The notes beneath the pieces are model-generated. The model saw only the letters and a program-made list of their open reading frames with translations, was not told the DNA's origin and did not search any database. Source: Winogradskyella echinorum (GTDB lineage Bacteria > Bacteroidota > Bacteroidia > Flavobacteriales > Flavobacteriaceae). From it: a stretch of DNA of 64,000 bases. A program made the translations under genes and the position numbers. The stretch covers positions 111,798 through 175,797 of the forward strand of contig NZ_JACOQD010000005.1 of NCBI RefSeq assembly GCF_014297365.1. The letters are read 5' to 3'. Position 1 is the first letter of the stretch, and each line of letters starts with the position of its first letter. Below are positions 1-9,513 of this stretch, in pieces.

Positions 1-669
1 TTAAAGAAGCAACTGGCTGAAGTTCCCTCAATGAAAGGTTTAGAATTAGCATCTAAAGTTTCAACCAAGGAACCGTACTATTTTGGTGATGAAAACGCCA
101 CCTATAAAATAGCAGCATTAGATATAGGAATTAAAAAGAACATTCTTAGAAACTTAGCAAAGCGCGATGCTTACATTAAAGTTTTTCCATATAATTCTAA
201 GTTTGAAGATTTAGAAGCTTTTAATCCAGATGGTTACTTCTTGTCTAATGGACCTGGAGATCCAGAACCTTTGGTTGAAGCACAGGCTGTAGCAAAGGAA
301 ATTATAGCTAAGAATAAACCTTTGTTTGGTATCTGTTTAGGGCATCAAGTGATTGCTTTAGCAAACGGAATTTCTACTTATAAAATGCATAATGGTCATA
401 GAGGTATTAACCATCCTGTAAAGAATTTATTGACAGGTAAAGGTGAAATTACATCACAAAATCATGGTTTTGCGATTAACAGAGAAGAAACGGAAGCTAA
501 TGCTAATGTAGAAATTACACATGTACATCTTAATGACAATACAGTTGCAGGCATTAAGATAAAAGACAAAAATTGTTTCTCAGTTCAATATCACCCAGAA
601 GCAAGTCCTGGACCAAATGATTCGGTCTATTTATTTGACCAGTTTATAGAGAATATAAAGAATAACTAA
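1..669 (+). CDS. carA: Carbamoyl-phosphate synthase small subunit, 5' partial
   Basis: The reading frame is open from base 1, so the gene is cut by the window edge; 222 C-terminal residues are present. They form the class I glutamine amidotransferase domain that splits glutamine and channels ammonia to the large subunit CarB for carbamoyl phosphate (arginine and pyrimidine synthesis, cytoplasm). The nucleophile motif GICLGHQ (Cys at window residue 112) and the HPE motif (His 198, Glu 200) complete the Cys-His-Glu triad. The N-terminal CPSase domain lies outside the window. carB is not next to it here. A strong hairpin terminator follows. In related genomes the rpoA-rplQ end of the ribosomal cluster lies upstream; that is outside this window. 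Confidence 0.95.
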   Translation, partial: LKKQLAEVPSMKGLELASKVSTKEPYYFGDENATYKIAALDIGIKKNILRNLAKRDAYIKVFPYNSKFEDLEAFNPDGYFLSNGPGDPEPLVEAQAVAKEIIAKNKPLFGICLGHQVIALANGISTYKMHNGHRGINHPVKNLLTGKGEITSQNHGFAINREETEANANVEITHVHLNDNTVAGIKIKDKNCFSVQYHPEASPGPNDSVYLFDQFIENIKNN

Positions 670-675
670 ATACAG

Positions 676-712
676 AAAACGCAATAAAACTCAAGTTTTA
701 TTGCGTTTTTTT
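676..712 (+). terminator. Rho-independent terminator of carA
   Basis: A 16-bp perfect stem (676-691 with 694-709), built on AAAACGCAATAAAACT, is followed by a run of T. It closes the carA transcript seven bases after the stop codon. Confidence 0.9.
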
Positions 713-764
713 AATTACGAAAACATTATAGTAAGGATTAGTCATAAATATAATTATTGTACTG

Positions 765-792
765 TTTGAAACTATAGATTTTCGTAATTTTG
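765..792 (+). promoter_or_regulatory. Candidate eno promoter
   Basis: TTTG at 765-768 and TAATTTTG at 785-792 fit the Bacteroidota -33/-7 pattern (TTTG, TAnnTTTG), with a slightly short 16-nt spacer. The -7 box is preceded by TTCG, as before gltA, mdh and gyrB. Confidence 0.5.
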
Positions 793-835
793 ACTAACCA
801 GTACGGTTAGTCACGCTGAACGTAGCCGAAGTGCT
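791..835. repeat. Inverted repeat plus dispersed flavobacterial repeat element
   Basis: TGACTAACC (791-799) and GGTTAGTCA (805-813) form a perfect 9-bp inverted repeat with a 5-nt spacer. It runs into GTCACGCTGAACGTAGCC and then GAAGTGC (810-834), a divergent copy of the intergenic element also seen at 32128-32152. It lies in the presumed eno 5' leader. Confidence 0.5.
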
Positions 836-875
836 TTTCACTATTAAAGCTTTTTGGTCAAAGATTTATAAATAA

Positions 876-2183
<1,308 letters not shown>

Positions 2184-2203
2184 AATACTTCAACTAAAAT
2201 TTT

Positions 2204-2240
2204 AAAAGCGATTACTTGTTTAAAGTAATCGCTTTTGTTT
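2204..2240 (+). terminator. Terminator of eno
   Basis: A 14-bp stem (2204-2217 with 2223-2236; AAAAGCGATTACTT) with a 5-nt loop is followed by GTTTT. Confidence 0.9.
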
Positions 2241-2308
2241 TATATAGAAAATAGCAATATTACAATTGTTAAAACGATTATAAATACACTTTCGAAATCG
2301 TTTGATAT

Positions 2309-2325
2309 TTCGTAAATTTACAATC
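2309..2325 (+). promoter_or_regulatory. Candidate gltA promoter core
   Basis: TTCGTAAATTTACAATC contains a -7-like TAAATTTA (2313-2320). The same 17 bases occur at 49517-49533 before mdh. No clear TTTG lies at the expected -33 distance, so the -7 box with its TTCG extension is the main evidence. Confidence 0.5.
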
Positions 2326-2353
2326 CTTAAAAACTAAAAAATTATATATAAAC

Positions 2354-3640
2354 ATGTCAGATAAAGCTATCTTAGAAATTAATGGTGAAAAATACGAGTT
2401 TCCGGTTATAACTGGTACAGAAAATGAAGTTGCAATTGATATTAAAGCTTTACGTGGCTCAACTAAAGGTGTAATAACACTCGATCCTGGTTATAAAAAT
2501 ACCGGAAGTTGCGAAAGTGCAATTACTTTTTTAGATGGTGAAAAAGGAATATTAAGATATAGAGGTTATTCTATAGAAGAACTTGCAGAAAAGGCAGATT
2601 TTTTGGAAGTAGCTTATTTATTAATATTTGGTGAGCTTCCTACACAAGAGCAATTAGACAAATTTCATGCAGATATAAAATCGCATTCGGTTGTAGATGA
2701 TGATATCAAAAAGATTTTAGATGCATTCCCAAAATCTGCTCATCCAATGGGAGTTTTGGCATCTTTAACTAGCGCGTTAACTGCTTTTAACCCTACCTCG
2801 GTAAATGTAGATTCTGAAGAAGAAATGTATAATGCCATCGTTAGAATCTTAGGTAAGTTTCCAATTTTAGTAGCTTGGACCATGCGCAAAAAGCATGGTA
2901 TGCCATTAGATTATGGTAGCTCATCTTTAGGTTACGTTGAGAACATTTTACAAATGATGTTTAAAAACCCTACAAGTGATTATGAGCAGAACCCAATTTT
3001 AATTAACGCATTAGACAAATTATTAATTTTACATGCAGATCACGAACAAAATTGTTCTACATCAACTGTAAGAATCACTGGTTCGTCTCACGCAGGTTTA
3101 TTCGTTTCCCTTGCCGCAGGTATTTCTGCACTTTGGGGTCCATTGCATGGAGGAGCCAATCAAGCTGTATTAGAAATGCTTGAGGCTATTAAAGAAGATG
3201 GTGGTGATACTAAAAAATATATGGCTAAAGCCAAAGATAAGAATGATCCATTCCGTTTAATGGGCTTTGGTCATCGTGTTTATAAAAACTTTGATCCAAG
3301 AGCTAAGATTATAAAAGTTGCTGCAAATGAAGTACTAAGTGATTTAGGTGTTGAAGATCCTATTTTAGATATTGCAAGAGGATTAGAAAAAGAAGCTTTA
3401 GAAGATCCTTATTTTGTAGATAGAAAATTATATCCAAATGTAGATTTCTACTCTGGCATCATTTATAGAGCGATGGGTATTCCTGTAGAAATGTTTACAG
3501 TAATGTTTGCATTAGGACGTTTACCAGGCTGGATTGCACAATGGAGAGAAATGCGTTTACGTAAAGAGCCAATAGGTCGCCCAAGACAATTATATACAGG
3601 TGAAACATATAGACCTTTTAAATCAATTGAAAAAAGGTAA
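2354..3640 (+). CDS. gltA: Citrate synthase
   Basis: Condenses oxaloacetate and acetyl-CoA to citrate, the entry step of the TCA cycle. The 428-residue length and N-terminal extension match the type II (Gram-negative hexameric) form. Catalytic signatures visible are LHADHEQNCSTSTVR, WGPLHGGANQAV (His near 264), GFGHRVYKNFDPRA (near 305-318; the second His) and the following Asp of the VDFYSG block. Monocistronic, with a terminator immediately after the stop codon. Its promoter core is identical over 17 bases to that of mdh, the enzyme supplying its oxaloacetate substrate. Confidence 0.97.
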   Translation: MSDKAILEINGEKYEFPVITGTENEVAIDIKALRGSTKGVITLDPGYKNTGSCESAITFLDGEKGILRYRGYSIEELAEKADFLEVAYLLIFGELPTQEQLDKFHADIKSHSVVDDDIKKILDAFPKSAHPMGVLASLTSALTAFNPTSVNVDSEEEMYNAIVRILGKFPILVAWTMRKKHGMPLDYGSSSLGYVENILQMMFKNPTSDYEQNPILINALDKLLILHADHEQNCSTSTVRITGSSHAGLFVSLAAGISALWGPLHGGANQAVLEMLEAIKEDGGDTKKYMAKAKDKNDPFRLMGFGHRVYKNFDPRAKIIKVAANEVLSDLGVEDPILDIARGLEKEALEDPYFVDRKLYPNVDFYSGIIYRAMGIPVEMFTVMFALGRLPGWIAQWREMRLRKEPIGRPRQLYTGETYRPFKSIEKR

Positions 3641-3662
3641 TTGTAACCGTATAAACATTATT

Positions 3663-3695
3663 AAAAAGCTTCATAAATTTTATGAGGCTTTTTTG
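3663..3695 (+). terminator. Terminator of gltA
   Basis: AAAAAGCTTCATAAA (3663-3677) pairs, with one mismatch or wobble, with TTTTATGAGGCTTTTTT (3678-3694) and ends in a T run. Confidence 0.85.
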
Positions 3696-3709
3696 TATTT
3701 TCGAAGCTC

Positions 3710-4621
3710 ATGAAACTAAATATACAAAACGAAACATCTCGACTAAGGGCAGTAGTTTTAGGAACTGCAGAAAGCAATGGACCTATACCTACAATTGATG
3801 AAGCCTATGATCCAAAATCTATTGAGCATATAAAGGCTGGTACTTATCCAAAGGATAGTGATATGGTTAAAGAAATGGAGGCTGTTGCAGAAGTTTTTAA
3901 AAAGTACGATGTTACTGTTTATAGACCAAAATCTATTAAAGATTATAATCAGATATTCTCACGAGATATTGCTTTTGTTATTGAAGACAAACTCATTAAA
4001 GCCAATATCTTACCAGATAGAGAAGGGGAGTATCAAGCCATTCAACATGTTATAGATCAAATAGATAAAAATAAAGTAATTATTCTCCCAGAAGAATGTC
4101 ATGTAGAAGGTGGTGATGTAATGCCGTGGAATGATTATATTTTTATTGGCACATATTCTGGTGAAGATTATCCAGATTATATTACGGCGCGTACCAATAT
4201 GGATGCGGTTATTGCTATACAAGAGTTGTTTCCTCATAAAACTGTTAAAGCTTTTGAATTACGAAAGTCTAATACAGATCCTAAAGAAAATGCTTTACAC
4301 TTAGACTGCTGTTTTCAGCCCATTGGAAAAGATAAAGCTATAATTCACAAAAACGGATTTTTAGTTGAAAGTGAATACCAATGGCTTGTTGATTTCTTTG
4401 ATAAAGAGAACATTTTTGAAATTACAAAAGAAGAAATGTATAATATGAATAGTAATGTATTTTCTATCTCGGAAGACGTTATAATTTCTGAACAAAACTT
4501 CACAAGATTAAACACTTGGTTACGAGAAAATGGCTTCACAGTAGAAGAAGTACCTTATGCAGAAATAGCAAAACAAGAAGGGCTGTTGCGCTGTTCAACA
4601 ATGCCTTTGATTAGGGATTAA
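3710..4621 (+). CDS. Arginine deiminase-family hydrolase (amidinotransferase fold)
   Basis: The 303 residues show the guanidino-group-modifying superfamily pattern: FSRD (83-86, like FTRDP of arginine deiminases), EGGDVMPW, HLDCCF (His and Asp) and the C-terminal LLRCSTMPLIRD with the nucleophile Cys295. Such enzymes hydrolyse arginine, dimethylarginine or related guanidines to citrulline-type products. It is shorter than classical ArcA (about 400 residues), so substrate is uncertain. It lies 69 nt after gltA beyond a terminator and is followed convergently by the ACBP gene only 5 nt away. A second enzyme of the superfamily (ctlX) lies about 11 kb downstream. The family is firm; the exact reaction is not. 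Confidence 0.8.
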   Translation: MKLNIQNETSRLRAVVLGTAESNGPIPTIDEAYDPKSIEHIKAGTYPKDSDMVKEMEAVAEVFKKYDVTVYRPKSIKDYNQIFSRDIAFVIEDKLIKANILPDREGEYQAIQHVIDQIDKNKVIILPEECHVEGGDVMPWNDYIFIGTYSGEDYPDYITARTNMDAVIAIQELFPHKTVKAFELRKSNTDPKENALHLDCCFQPIGKDKAIIHKNGFLVESEYQWLVDFFDKENIFEITKEEMYNMNSNVFSISEDVIISEQNFTRLNTWLRENGFTVEEVPYAEIAKQEGLLRCSTMPLIRD

Positions 4622-4626
4622 ATCCT

Positions 4627-4890
4627 TTACTTCCGATACAAAAAGTAATTATTAACAAGATTTATATACTCTTGTTTGGCCTCGTCTTCGCTAATATTTT
4701 GTATTTGGAATAGCGCATTAGTTTTAAAGGCATTAATAATTGGTTTTCGACTACTTGGACGATCATAATTATTGGTTGCTTTTTTATAATATGCGTATAA
4801 ACGAAGCAAGAAATCGGCAGGAAACGGCTCTGTATGGTCATTTACACGATCTACAGCAGCTTTAAATTCTATATCTAATTCTTCATTCAT
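4627..4890 (-). CDS. Acyl-CoA-binding protein
   Basis: The 87 residues match the ACBP family: an N-terminal LDIEFKAAVDRV helix, FPADFLLRLYAYYKKAT with the acyl-CoA-contacting Tyr and Lys residues, and the C-terminal EDEAKQEYINLV helix. It binds long-chain acyl-CoA in the cytoplasm. It is the last gene of the LUD-cdsA-psd-ACBP operon; its ATG overlaps the psd stop codon by 4 nt (ATGA), suggesting translational coupling and an acyl-CoA supply role near phospholipid synthesis (inference). One conserved canonical segment is shorter than in eukaryotic ACBP (KWDAW-type motif not seen). Confidence 0.85.
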   Translation of the reverse strand: MNEELDIEFKAAVDRVNDHTEPFPADFLLRLYAYYKKATNNYDRPSSRKPIINAFKTNALFQIQNISEDEAKQEYINLVNNYFLYRK

Positions 4891-5540
4891 TTCATCTCTG
4901 CAATGATGCTTTCACCACCACGAACTTTCTGATTAAGTTCTACTTTTATATCTGCATCTAAAGGTAAAAATAAATCAACTCTAGAGCCAAATTTTATAAA
5001 TCCTGAATCTGTACCTTGTTGAGCGGTTGTATTGGGTTTTGCATAATTAACTATACGTTTTGCAAGTGCTCCTGCAATTTGTCTATATAACACTTTTCCA
5101 AAGCTTTCATTTTCAACCACGACAGTGGTGCGTTCATTCTCTTCACTGGCTTTTGGATGCCAAGCTACCAAATATTTTCCAGGATGATATTTACTATAGG
5201 TTATGTTTCCACTAATTGGGTAACGTGTAACATGCACATTTATTGGTGACATAAATACCGAAATCTGAATACGCTTATCTTTAAAAACTTCGTTTTCAAA
5301 AACCTCTTCAATAACAACTACTTTTCCATCTACAGGTGATAAAGCTTGTTTTTGGTTGGCATGTGTGTGACGTTTTGGATTTCTAAAAAATTGTAGGATT
5401 AAGATAAAGAATATCAAAACTGCAATCATTAGACCTTTTCTTAGCCATTCGTTAGTAACAAATTCATCAATTAAAAAAAATGAACCAACCACTATAACTA
5501 GAGTAATAAATATAATTTTATGACCTTCTTTATGAAACAT
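4887..5540 (-). CDS. psd: Phosphatidylserine decarboxylase (short form)
   Basis: Makes phosphatidylethanolamine from phosphatidylserine at the inner membrane. The 217-residue size is that of the short (type II) proenzyme. The cleavage motif is FGS (Gly185-Ser186), where autocatalytic cleavage yields the pyruvoyl group; upstream SPVDGKVV and SPINVHVTRYPISG blocks are typical. Two hydrophobic N-terminal stretches (about 9-25 and 35-51) anchor it. The start overlaps the end of cdsA by 11 nt and the end overlaps the ACBP start by 4 nt, so it is firmly inside the operon. Confidence 0.95.
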   Translation of the reverse strand: MFHKEGHKIIFITLVIVVGSFFLIDEFVTNEWLRKGLMIAVLIFFILILQFFRNPKRHTHANQKQALSPVDGKVVVIEEVFENEVFKDKRIQISVFMSPINVHVTRYPISGNITYSKYHPGKYLVAWHPKASEENERTTVVVENESFGKVLYRQIAGALAKRIVNYAKPNTTAQQGTDSGFIKFGSRVDLFLPLDADIKVELNQKVRGGESIIAEMK

Positions 5541-6351
5541 AACTGATAATTCTTAGAAATAAATAAATAAATGGTGATGCAAAGATAATACTATCTAACC
5601 TATCTAAAAGGCCTCCATGTCCTGGCATTATAACACCACTATCTTTTACACCAGCTTGGCGTTTAAATTTTGACTCAATTAAATCTCCTAGAGTTCCTAA
5701 TACACTGATAATTATCGCTAAAATTAGCCAATTAGTAAATTCTAATGTTTCGGTATATGTCGCTATAAAATAACTCGATAGGCACGCAAAAAACAATCCA
5801 CCAAGAAAGCCTTCTACTGTTTTTTTAGGAGATACACTTGGAAATAATTTCTGTCTCCCAAAATTTTTACCAACTAAGTACGCTGCACTATCATTAACCC
5901 AAACTAAAATAAAGCTACCTAAAAGTAATAAGGGAGTAAAATTGTTTTTATAGTTAGCAATAAGAAGCATAAATATAAAACCACTAGTTAAGTAGAAGGT
6001 AGTAGTAATAAAACGTTTTGATTGAAAGAGCGGAATCTTATTTTCGGCAAATAAATCTTTAATAAGGATAAGGTTCACAAAGATCGAAATAACTAATAAA
6101 ATTTGAATGGCTTCGTCATGACCTGCTATATTATTTCTATGAATGCAGAAATACCAAAAAGTACCATAAAGTAGTGCAAATATAATATACTGAAAAATAG
6201 ATTTAAGCTTTATTAAATTGCTAAACTCTATTAGACTCAATATGCCGAAGATAGCGAACAATAAGATTGATGTCTCTTGTAGATATAATGAACCAACGAG
6301 TAACAAAACATAAATAACGCCAGAAATGGCTCTTATGGATAACTCTTTCAT
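5530..6351 (-). CDS. cdsA: Phosphatidate cytidylyltransferase (CDP-diglyceride synthase)
   Basis: Makes CDP-diacylglycerol from phosphatidate and CTP, the step feeding phosphatidylserine and hence Psd, its neighbour. It is a 273-residue multi-pass inner-membrane protein with about seven or eight hydrophobic segments. The C-terminal CDP-alcohol signature is clear: SKFKRQAGVKDSG, then PGHGGLLDRLDS (residues 227-254) with the metal-binding Asp pair. Its ATG overlaps the stop of the LUD gene by one base, so the two are co-translated. Confidence 0.96.
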   Translation of the reverse strand: MKELSIRAISGVIYVLLLVGSLYLQETSILLFAIFGILSLIEFSNLIKLKSIFQYIIFALLYGTFWYFCIHRNNIAGHDEAIQILLVISIFVNLILIKDLFAENKIPLFQSKRFITTTFYLTSGFIFMLLIANYKNNFTPLLLLGSFILVWVNDSAAYLVGKNFGRQKLFPSVSPKKTVEGFLGGLFFACLSSYFIATYTETLEFTNWLILAIIISVLGTLGDLIESKFKRQAGVKDSGVIMPGHGGLLDRLDSIIFASPFIYLFLRIISYVS

Positions 6352-6959
6352 TATAAGTCTTCTAATAAAAGTAGATATAGGTTTTTAGAACTGCTTCCAT
6401 AGGTTAAAAAATCCTTATCGTCATCAGTTTTAAAATGTTTTATGGTAGTAATATTTGTTGGTATTGAAGCTTTACTTTTTTCTTTAATTCCTTTGAGACC
6501 TTCACCAATAGTTTCTACAAATTGGCTTGTTGTAGCATAAATGATAAAATGATCTGGTAATTCAATCAATTTTTTTTCTGCAATCTGATTAGATGAAATT
6601 AATAAAGAACCATCATCAGAAATTAAATATTCGCAAGTAGATAAAAAATAAGCGCTTTCGGTAACTTTTTTAGTGCTTTTGAGATTAAAATCTTTAAATA
6701 ATTCCGTTAAACGATCATCAATAAGAAAAACCTTATCGTCATGCCACTTATTTTCGTCAAGTATAGAATTTAAGCTGTCTTTTACCTCCTCCATATTTTC
6801 GCAATAGAGAAATTTTCCTCCATTAGCCTTAAAATTTATGGTAAAACGTTCATCAGCAGGCAACTTAACTTCTGGCATATATTTGCCACGCTCTTGATTT
6901 GGTATGTGTTCTTCAGTCTGATCAGATTTTTTTCCGAAGAATTTACGAAATAAGCTCAT
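6351..6959 (-). CDS. LUD domain protein (LutC/YkgG-like)
   Basis: The 202 residues resemble the LUD (lactate utilisation) domain: a central variable part, then HFIIYATTSQFVETIGEGL and a C-terminal LYLLLLEDL block. LUD proteins usually accompany LutA/LutB iron-sulphur subunits, which are absent here; in flavobacteria a lone copy sits before cdsA. Function is therefore unknown; a role in lipid synthesis is suggested only by the operon. It is the first gene of the lipid operon, with a good -7 box 38 nt upstream. The N-terminal 30 residues are charged and unrelated to the domain. Confidence 0.7.
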   Translation of the reverse strand: MSLFRKFFGKKSDQTEEHIPNQERGKYMPEVKLPADERFTINFKANGGKFLYCENMEEVKDSLNSILDENKWHDDKVFLIDDRLTELFKDFNLKSTKKVTESAYFLSTCEYLISDDGSLLISSNQIAEKKLIELPDHFIIYATTSQFVETIGEGLKGIKEKSKASIPTNITTIKHFKTDDDKDFLTYGSSSKNLYLLLLEDL

Positions 6960-6996
6960 TCAATAGTTACTATTAATCCTAACTTTGCGATTTTCT

Positions 6997-7004
6997 CAAA
7001 TATA
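6997..7004 (-). promoter_or_regulatory. -7 box of the LUD-cdsA-psd-ACBP operon
   Basis: TATATTTG read on the minus strand (7004 to 6997), a perfect TAnnTTTG match, 38 nt before the LUD start codon and just beyond the ftsH terminator. Confidence 0.6.
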
Positions 7005-7043
7005 AAAAAACTTAAATTAACATTTAGTTAATTTAAGTTTTTT
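7005..7043 (-). terminator. Terminator of ftsH
   Basis: AAAAAACTTAAATTAA (7005-7020) and its exact complement (7028-7043) form a 16-bp stem with a 7-nt loop, T-rich on both strands. It separates the rsfS-ftsH transcript from the lipid operon. Confidence 0.85.
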
Positions 7044-7061
7044 ATATGATTGCACTTGGTG

Positions 7062-9017
7062 TTACTCCTCTTCTTCTGTTTTAACTTCAGAAACAGCCTC
7101 CTTGTTATCATAAGGACGTTTACCAAATATTTTTTCGAGGTTATCTTTAAAAATAACTTCCTTATCTAACAATACTTCTGCTAACTCTGTAAGCTTATCC
7201 TTATGCTGCTCTAAGAGTTTTACAGCGCGTTCGTATTGCTCTTCTATGATGTCAGATATCTCTTTGTCAATAAGTTCTGCAGTTTGTTCACTATAAGGTT
7301 TTGTGAATCCATATTCTGATTGTCCTGAAGAATCGTAATAAGTTAAGTTACCAACTTTATCACTAAGACCATAAATAGTTACCATGGCTCTAGCTTGTTT
7401 TGTTACTTTCTCTAAGTCGCTTAATGCACCTGTAGAAATTTTATCAAAAATTACTTTTTCTGCAGCTCTACCACCTAATGCAGCACACATTTCGTCTAGC
7501 ATTTGTTCTGGTCTAACAATTAATCTTTCTTCTGGTAAATACCAAGCAGCACCAAGAGAACGTCCTCTAGGAACAATAGTTACTTTTACAAGTGGAGCAG
7601 CATGCTCTAACATCCAACTTACGGTTGCATGACCAGCTTCATGGAAAGCAACAGCTCGCTTTTCTTCTGGTGTTATAATCTTATTTTTCTTTTCTAAACC
7701 ACCGATAATTCTATCTACAGCATCAAGGAAATCTTGCTTATTAACTGCTTTTTTACCTTTTCTTGCAGCAATTAAAGCAGCTTCGTTACAAACGTTAGCT
7801 ATATCTGCACCAGAAAAACCAGGTGTTTGTTTAGCTAAGAAGTCTATATCTAGAGTTTCTTCTTTTTTAAGTGGACGTAGGTGTACTTCAAAAATTTCTT
7901 TACGTTCTCTAACGTCTGGAAGATCTACATAAATCTGTCTATCAAAACGACCAGCTCGCATTAGTGCGCTATCTAAAACATCAGCTCTGTTAGTTGCTGC
8001 TAATACAATAACGTTTGTATTAGTACCAAAACCATCCATTTCTGTTAATAATTGGTTTAAGGTGTTTTCACGCTCGTCATTAGAACCAGAGAAATTATTT
8101 TTACCTCTTGCTCTACCTATAGCATCAATTTCATCAATAAATATAATTGAAGGAGATTTTTCTTTAGCTTGTTTAAAAAGATCTCTTACACGAGATGCAC
8201 CTACACCAACAAACATTTCAACAAAATCCGAACCAGATAATGAGAAAAACGGCACTTTAGCTTCACCTGCAACAGCTTTTGCTAATAATGTTTTACCTGT
8301 ACCTGGAGGTCCTACAAGTAATGCTCCTTTTGGAATTTTACCACCTAAGGCAGTATATTTTTCTGGGAATTTTAAGAAATCAACAATCTCTTGTACTTCT
8401 TCTTTAGCACCTTCTAAGCCAGCAACATCTTTAAAAGAAGTCTTAGTATCAGATTTTTCATCGAAGAGTTTCGCTTTAGATTTTCCGATATTAAAAATCT
8501 GTCCACCAGCTCCACCACCTCCACCAGAAGACATACGTCGCATTATAAATATCCAAATACCAATAATTAATACAAAAGGTAGAAGTGTAATTAACAAATC
8601 GCCCCAAACATTCTGTTCAGTATCAAAACCAACTTCTGTTGTTAAGTTGTTTTCAGCTTTTATTCTATTTATTTCTTCCTGAAATAGTTTTAGGTCACCA
8701 AACTCAAATTTATAATTTGGTATAGGTGAAACCGAAGGTAGAATAGTTTTTGGTTTTGAATTTTTATGAACCTCTAGTTTTTGCGCTGCATCAGTTAAAT
8801 AAACACGTGCAATACGGTTGTTTATAATCTCTACTTTATCAACCTCCCCATTTCTTAAATAGTTAAAAAACTCTGTTGGTGTTGTCTTGCTACCCGAAGA
8901 ATCTCCAAAACCACCAGAAAATAGCTGAATAGCCAAAAATACAGCGATAATAATTCCGTAAATCCAATACGGACTTACCTTAGGTTTCTTGTTTAAATTT
9001 TTATTGTCTTTTGCCAT
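7062..9017 (-). CDS. ftsH: ATP-dependent zinc metalloprotease FtsH
   Basis: A membrane-anchored AAA+ protease that degrades misassembled membrane proteins and regulators. The 651 residues show two transmembrane helices (about 18-34 and 139-159) flanking a periplasmic FtsH_ext domain, Walker A GPPGTGKT (236-243), Walker B FIDEID, the second region of homology (RAGRFDRQI) and the zinc site HEAGH (459-463). The pore motif FVGVG is present. A glycine-rich linker (about 164-172) follows the second helix. It lies 30 nt downstream of rsfS with no terminator between them and is likely co-transcribed with it. Confidence 0.98.
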   Translation of the reverse strand: MAKDNKNLNKKPKVSPYWIYGIIIAVFLAIQLFSGGFGDSSGSKTTPTEFFNYLRNGEVDKVEIINNRIARVYLTDAAQKLEVHKNSKPKTILPSVSPIPNYKFEFGDLKLFQEEINRIKAENNLTTEVGFDTEQNVWGDLLITLLPFVLIIGIWIFIMRRMSSGGGGGAGGQIFNIGKSKAKLFDEKSDTKTSFKDVAGLEGAKEEVQEIVDFLKFPEKYTALGGKIPKGALLVGPPGTGKTLLAKAVAGEAKVPFFSLSGSDFVEMFVGVGASRVRDLFKQAKEKSPSIIFIDEIDAIGRARGKNNFSGSNDERENTLNQLLTEMDGFGTNTNVIVLAATNRADVLDSALMRAGRFDRQIYVDLPDVRERKEIFEVHLRPLKKEETLDIDFLAKQTPGFSGADIANVCNEAALIAARKGKKAVNKQDFLDAVDRIIGGLEKKNKIITPEEKRAVAFHEAGHATVSWMLEHAAPLVKVTIVPRGRSLGAAWYLPEERLIVRPEQMLDEMCAALGGRAAEKVIFDKISTGALSDLEKVTKQARAMVTIYGLSDKVGNLTYYDSSGQSEYGFTKPYSEQTAELIDKEISDIIEEQYERAVKLLEQHKDKLTELAEVLLDKEVIFKDNLEKIFGKRPYDNKEAVSEVKTEEEE

Positions 9018-9047
9018 CTTGCTGCCGCAAACGCGGTAATCTTTTTT

Positions 9048-9419
9048 TTAGTAACTCGTTTCTATTTGGGTGGTTTTAGCGTCTCCCCAAAGACTTTCAA
9101 TATCGTAGTATTCTCTAATTTGTTTTTGAAAAACATGAACTACCACATTAACATAATCCATTAATACCCATTCTGCATTATCAGTTCCCTCAATATGCCA
9201 TGGTTTATCTTTTAAGGTTTTGCTAACTTGTTTTTGTATGGAATTGACGATTGCGTTAACTTGTGTATTAGAAGTACCTTCACAAACAATAAAATAATCA
9301 CAAACCGTATTTTCTATTTCTCTTAAATCTAAAATTGTAATCTCTTTTCCTTTAACCTCTTCTATACCTCCAATAATAGTTGTAATGAGTTGGTCTGCAT
9401 TGGTTTTTTCTTTCGTCAT
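9048..9419 (-). CDS. rsfS: Ribosomal silencing factor RsfS
   Basis: The 123 residues match the Iojap/RsfS family, which binds uL14 and blocks subunit joining in starved cells. Conserved stretches seen: KEITILDLREIENTVCDYFIVCEGTSNTQVNAI, KPWHIEGTDNAEWVLMDYVNVVVHVF and a C-terminal YYDIESLWGDA block, all standard for the family. It is the first gene of a two-gene operon with ftsH, a linkage common in flavobacteria. A TAACTTTG -7 box lies about 20 nt before the start codon. Confidence 0.95.
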   Translation of the reverse strand: MTKEKTNADQLITTIIGGIEEVKGKEITILDLREIENTVCDYFIVCEGTSNTQVNAIVNSIQKQVSKTLKDKPWHIEGTDNAEWVLMDYVNVVVHVFQKQIREYYDIESLWGDAKTTQIETSY

Positions 9420-9439
9420 TAAATTGAATTAAATTTATG

Positions 9440-9447
9440 CAAAGTTA
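9440..9447 (-). promoter_or_regulatory. -7 box of rsfS-ftsH
   Basis: TAACTTTG on the minus strand (9447 to 9440) matches TAnnTTTG and lies about 20 nt before the rsfS start; no clear -33 TTTG is visible. Confidence 0.5.
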
Positions 9448-9513
9448 TTATTTTTTTAGTTCTTGTAACTCCTAATTGTCATAAGAAAACTATAAAATAA
9501 AATTGTTTACTAA

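Noticed and set aside
8062..8682. A 206-residue open frame on the + strand inside ftsH
   Set aside because: Antisense to the fully conserved ftsH; its amino-acid pattern (Pro/Ser-rich, no domain) is that of a shadow frame.
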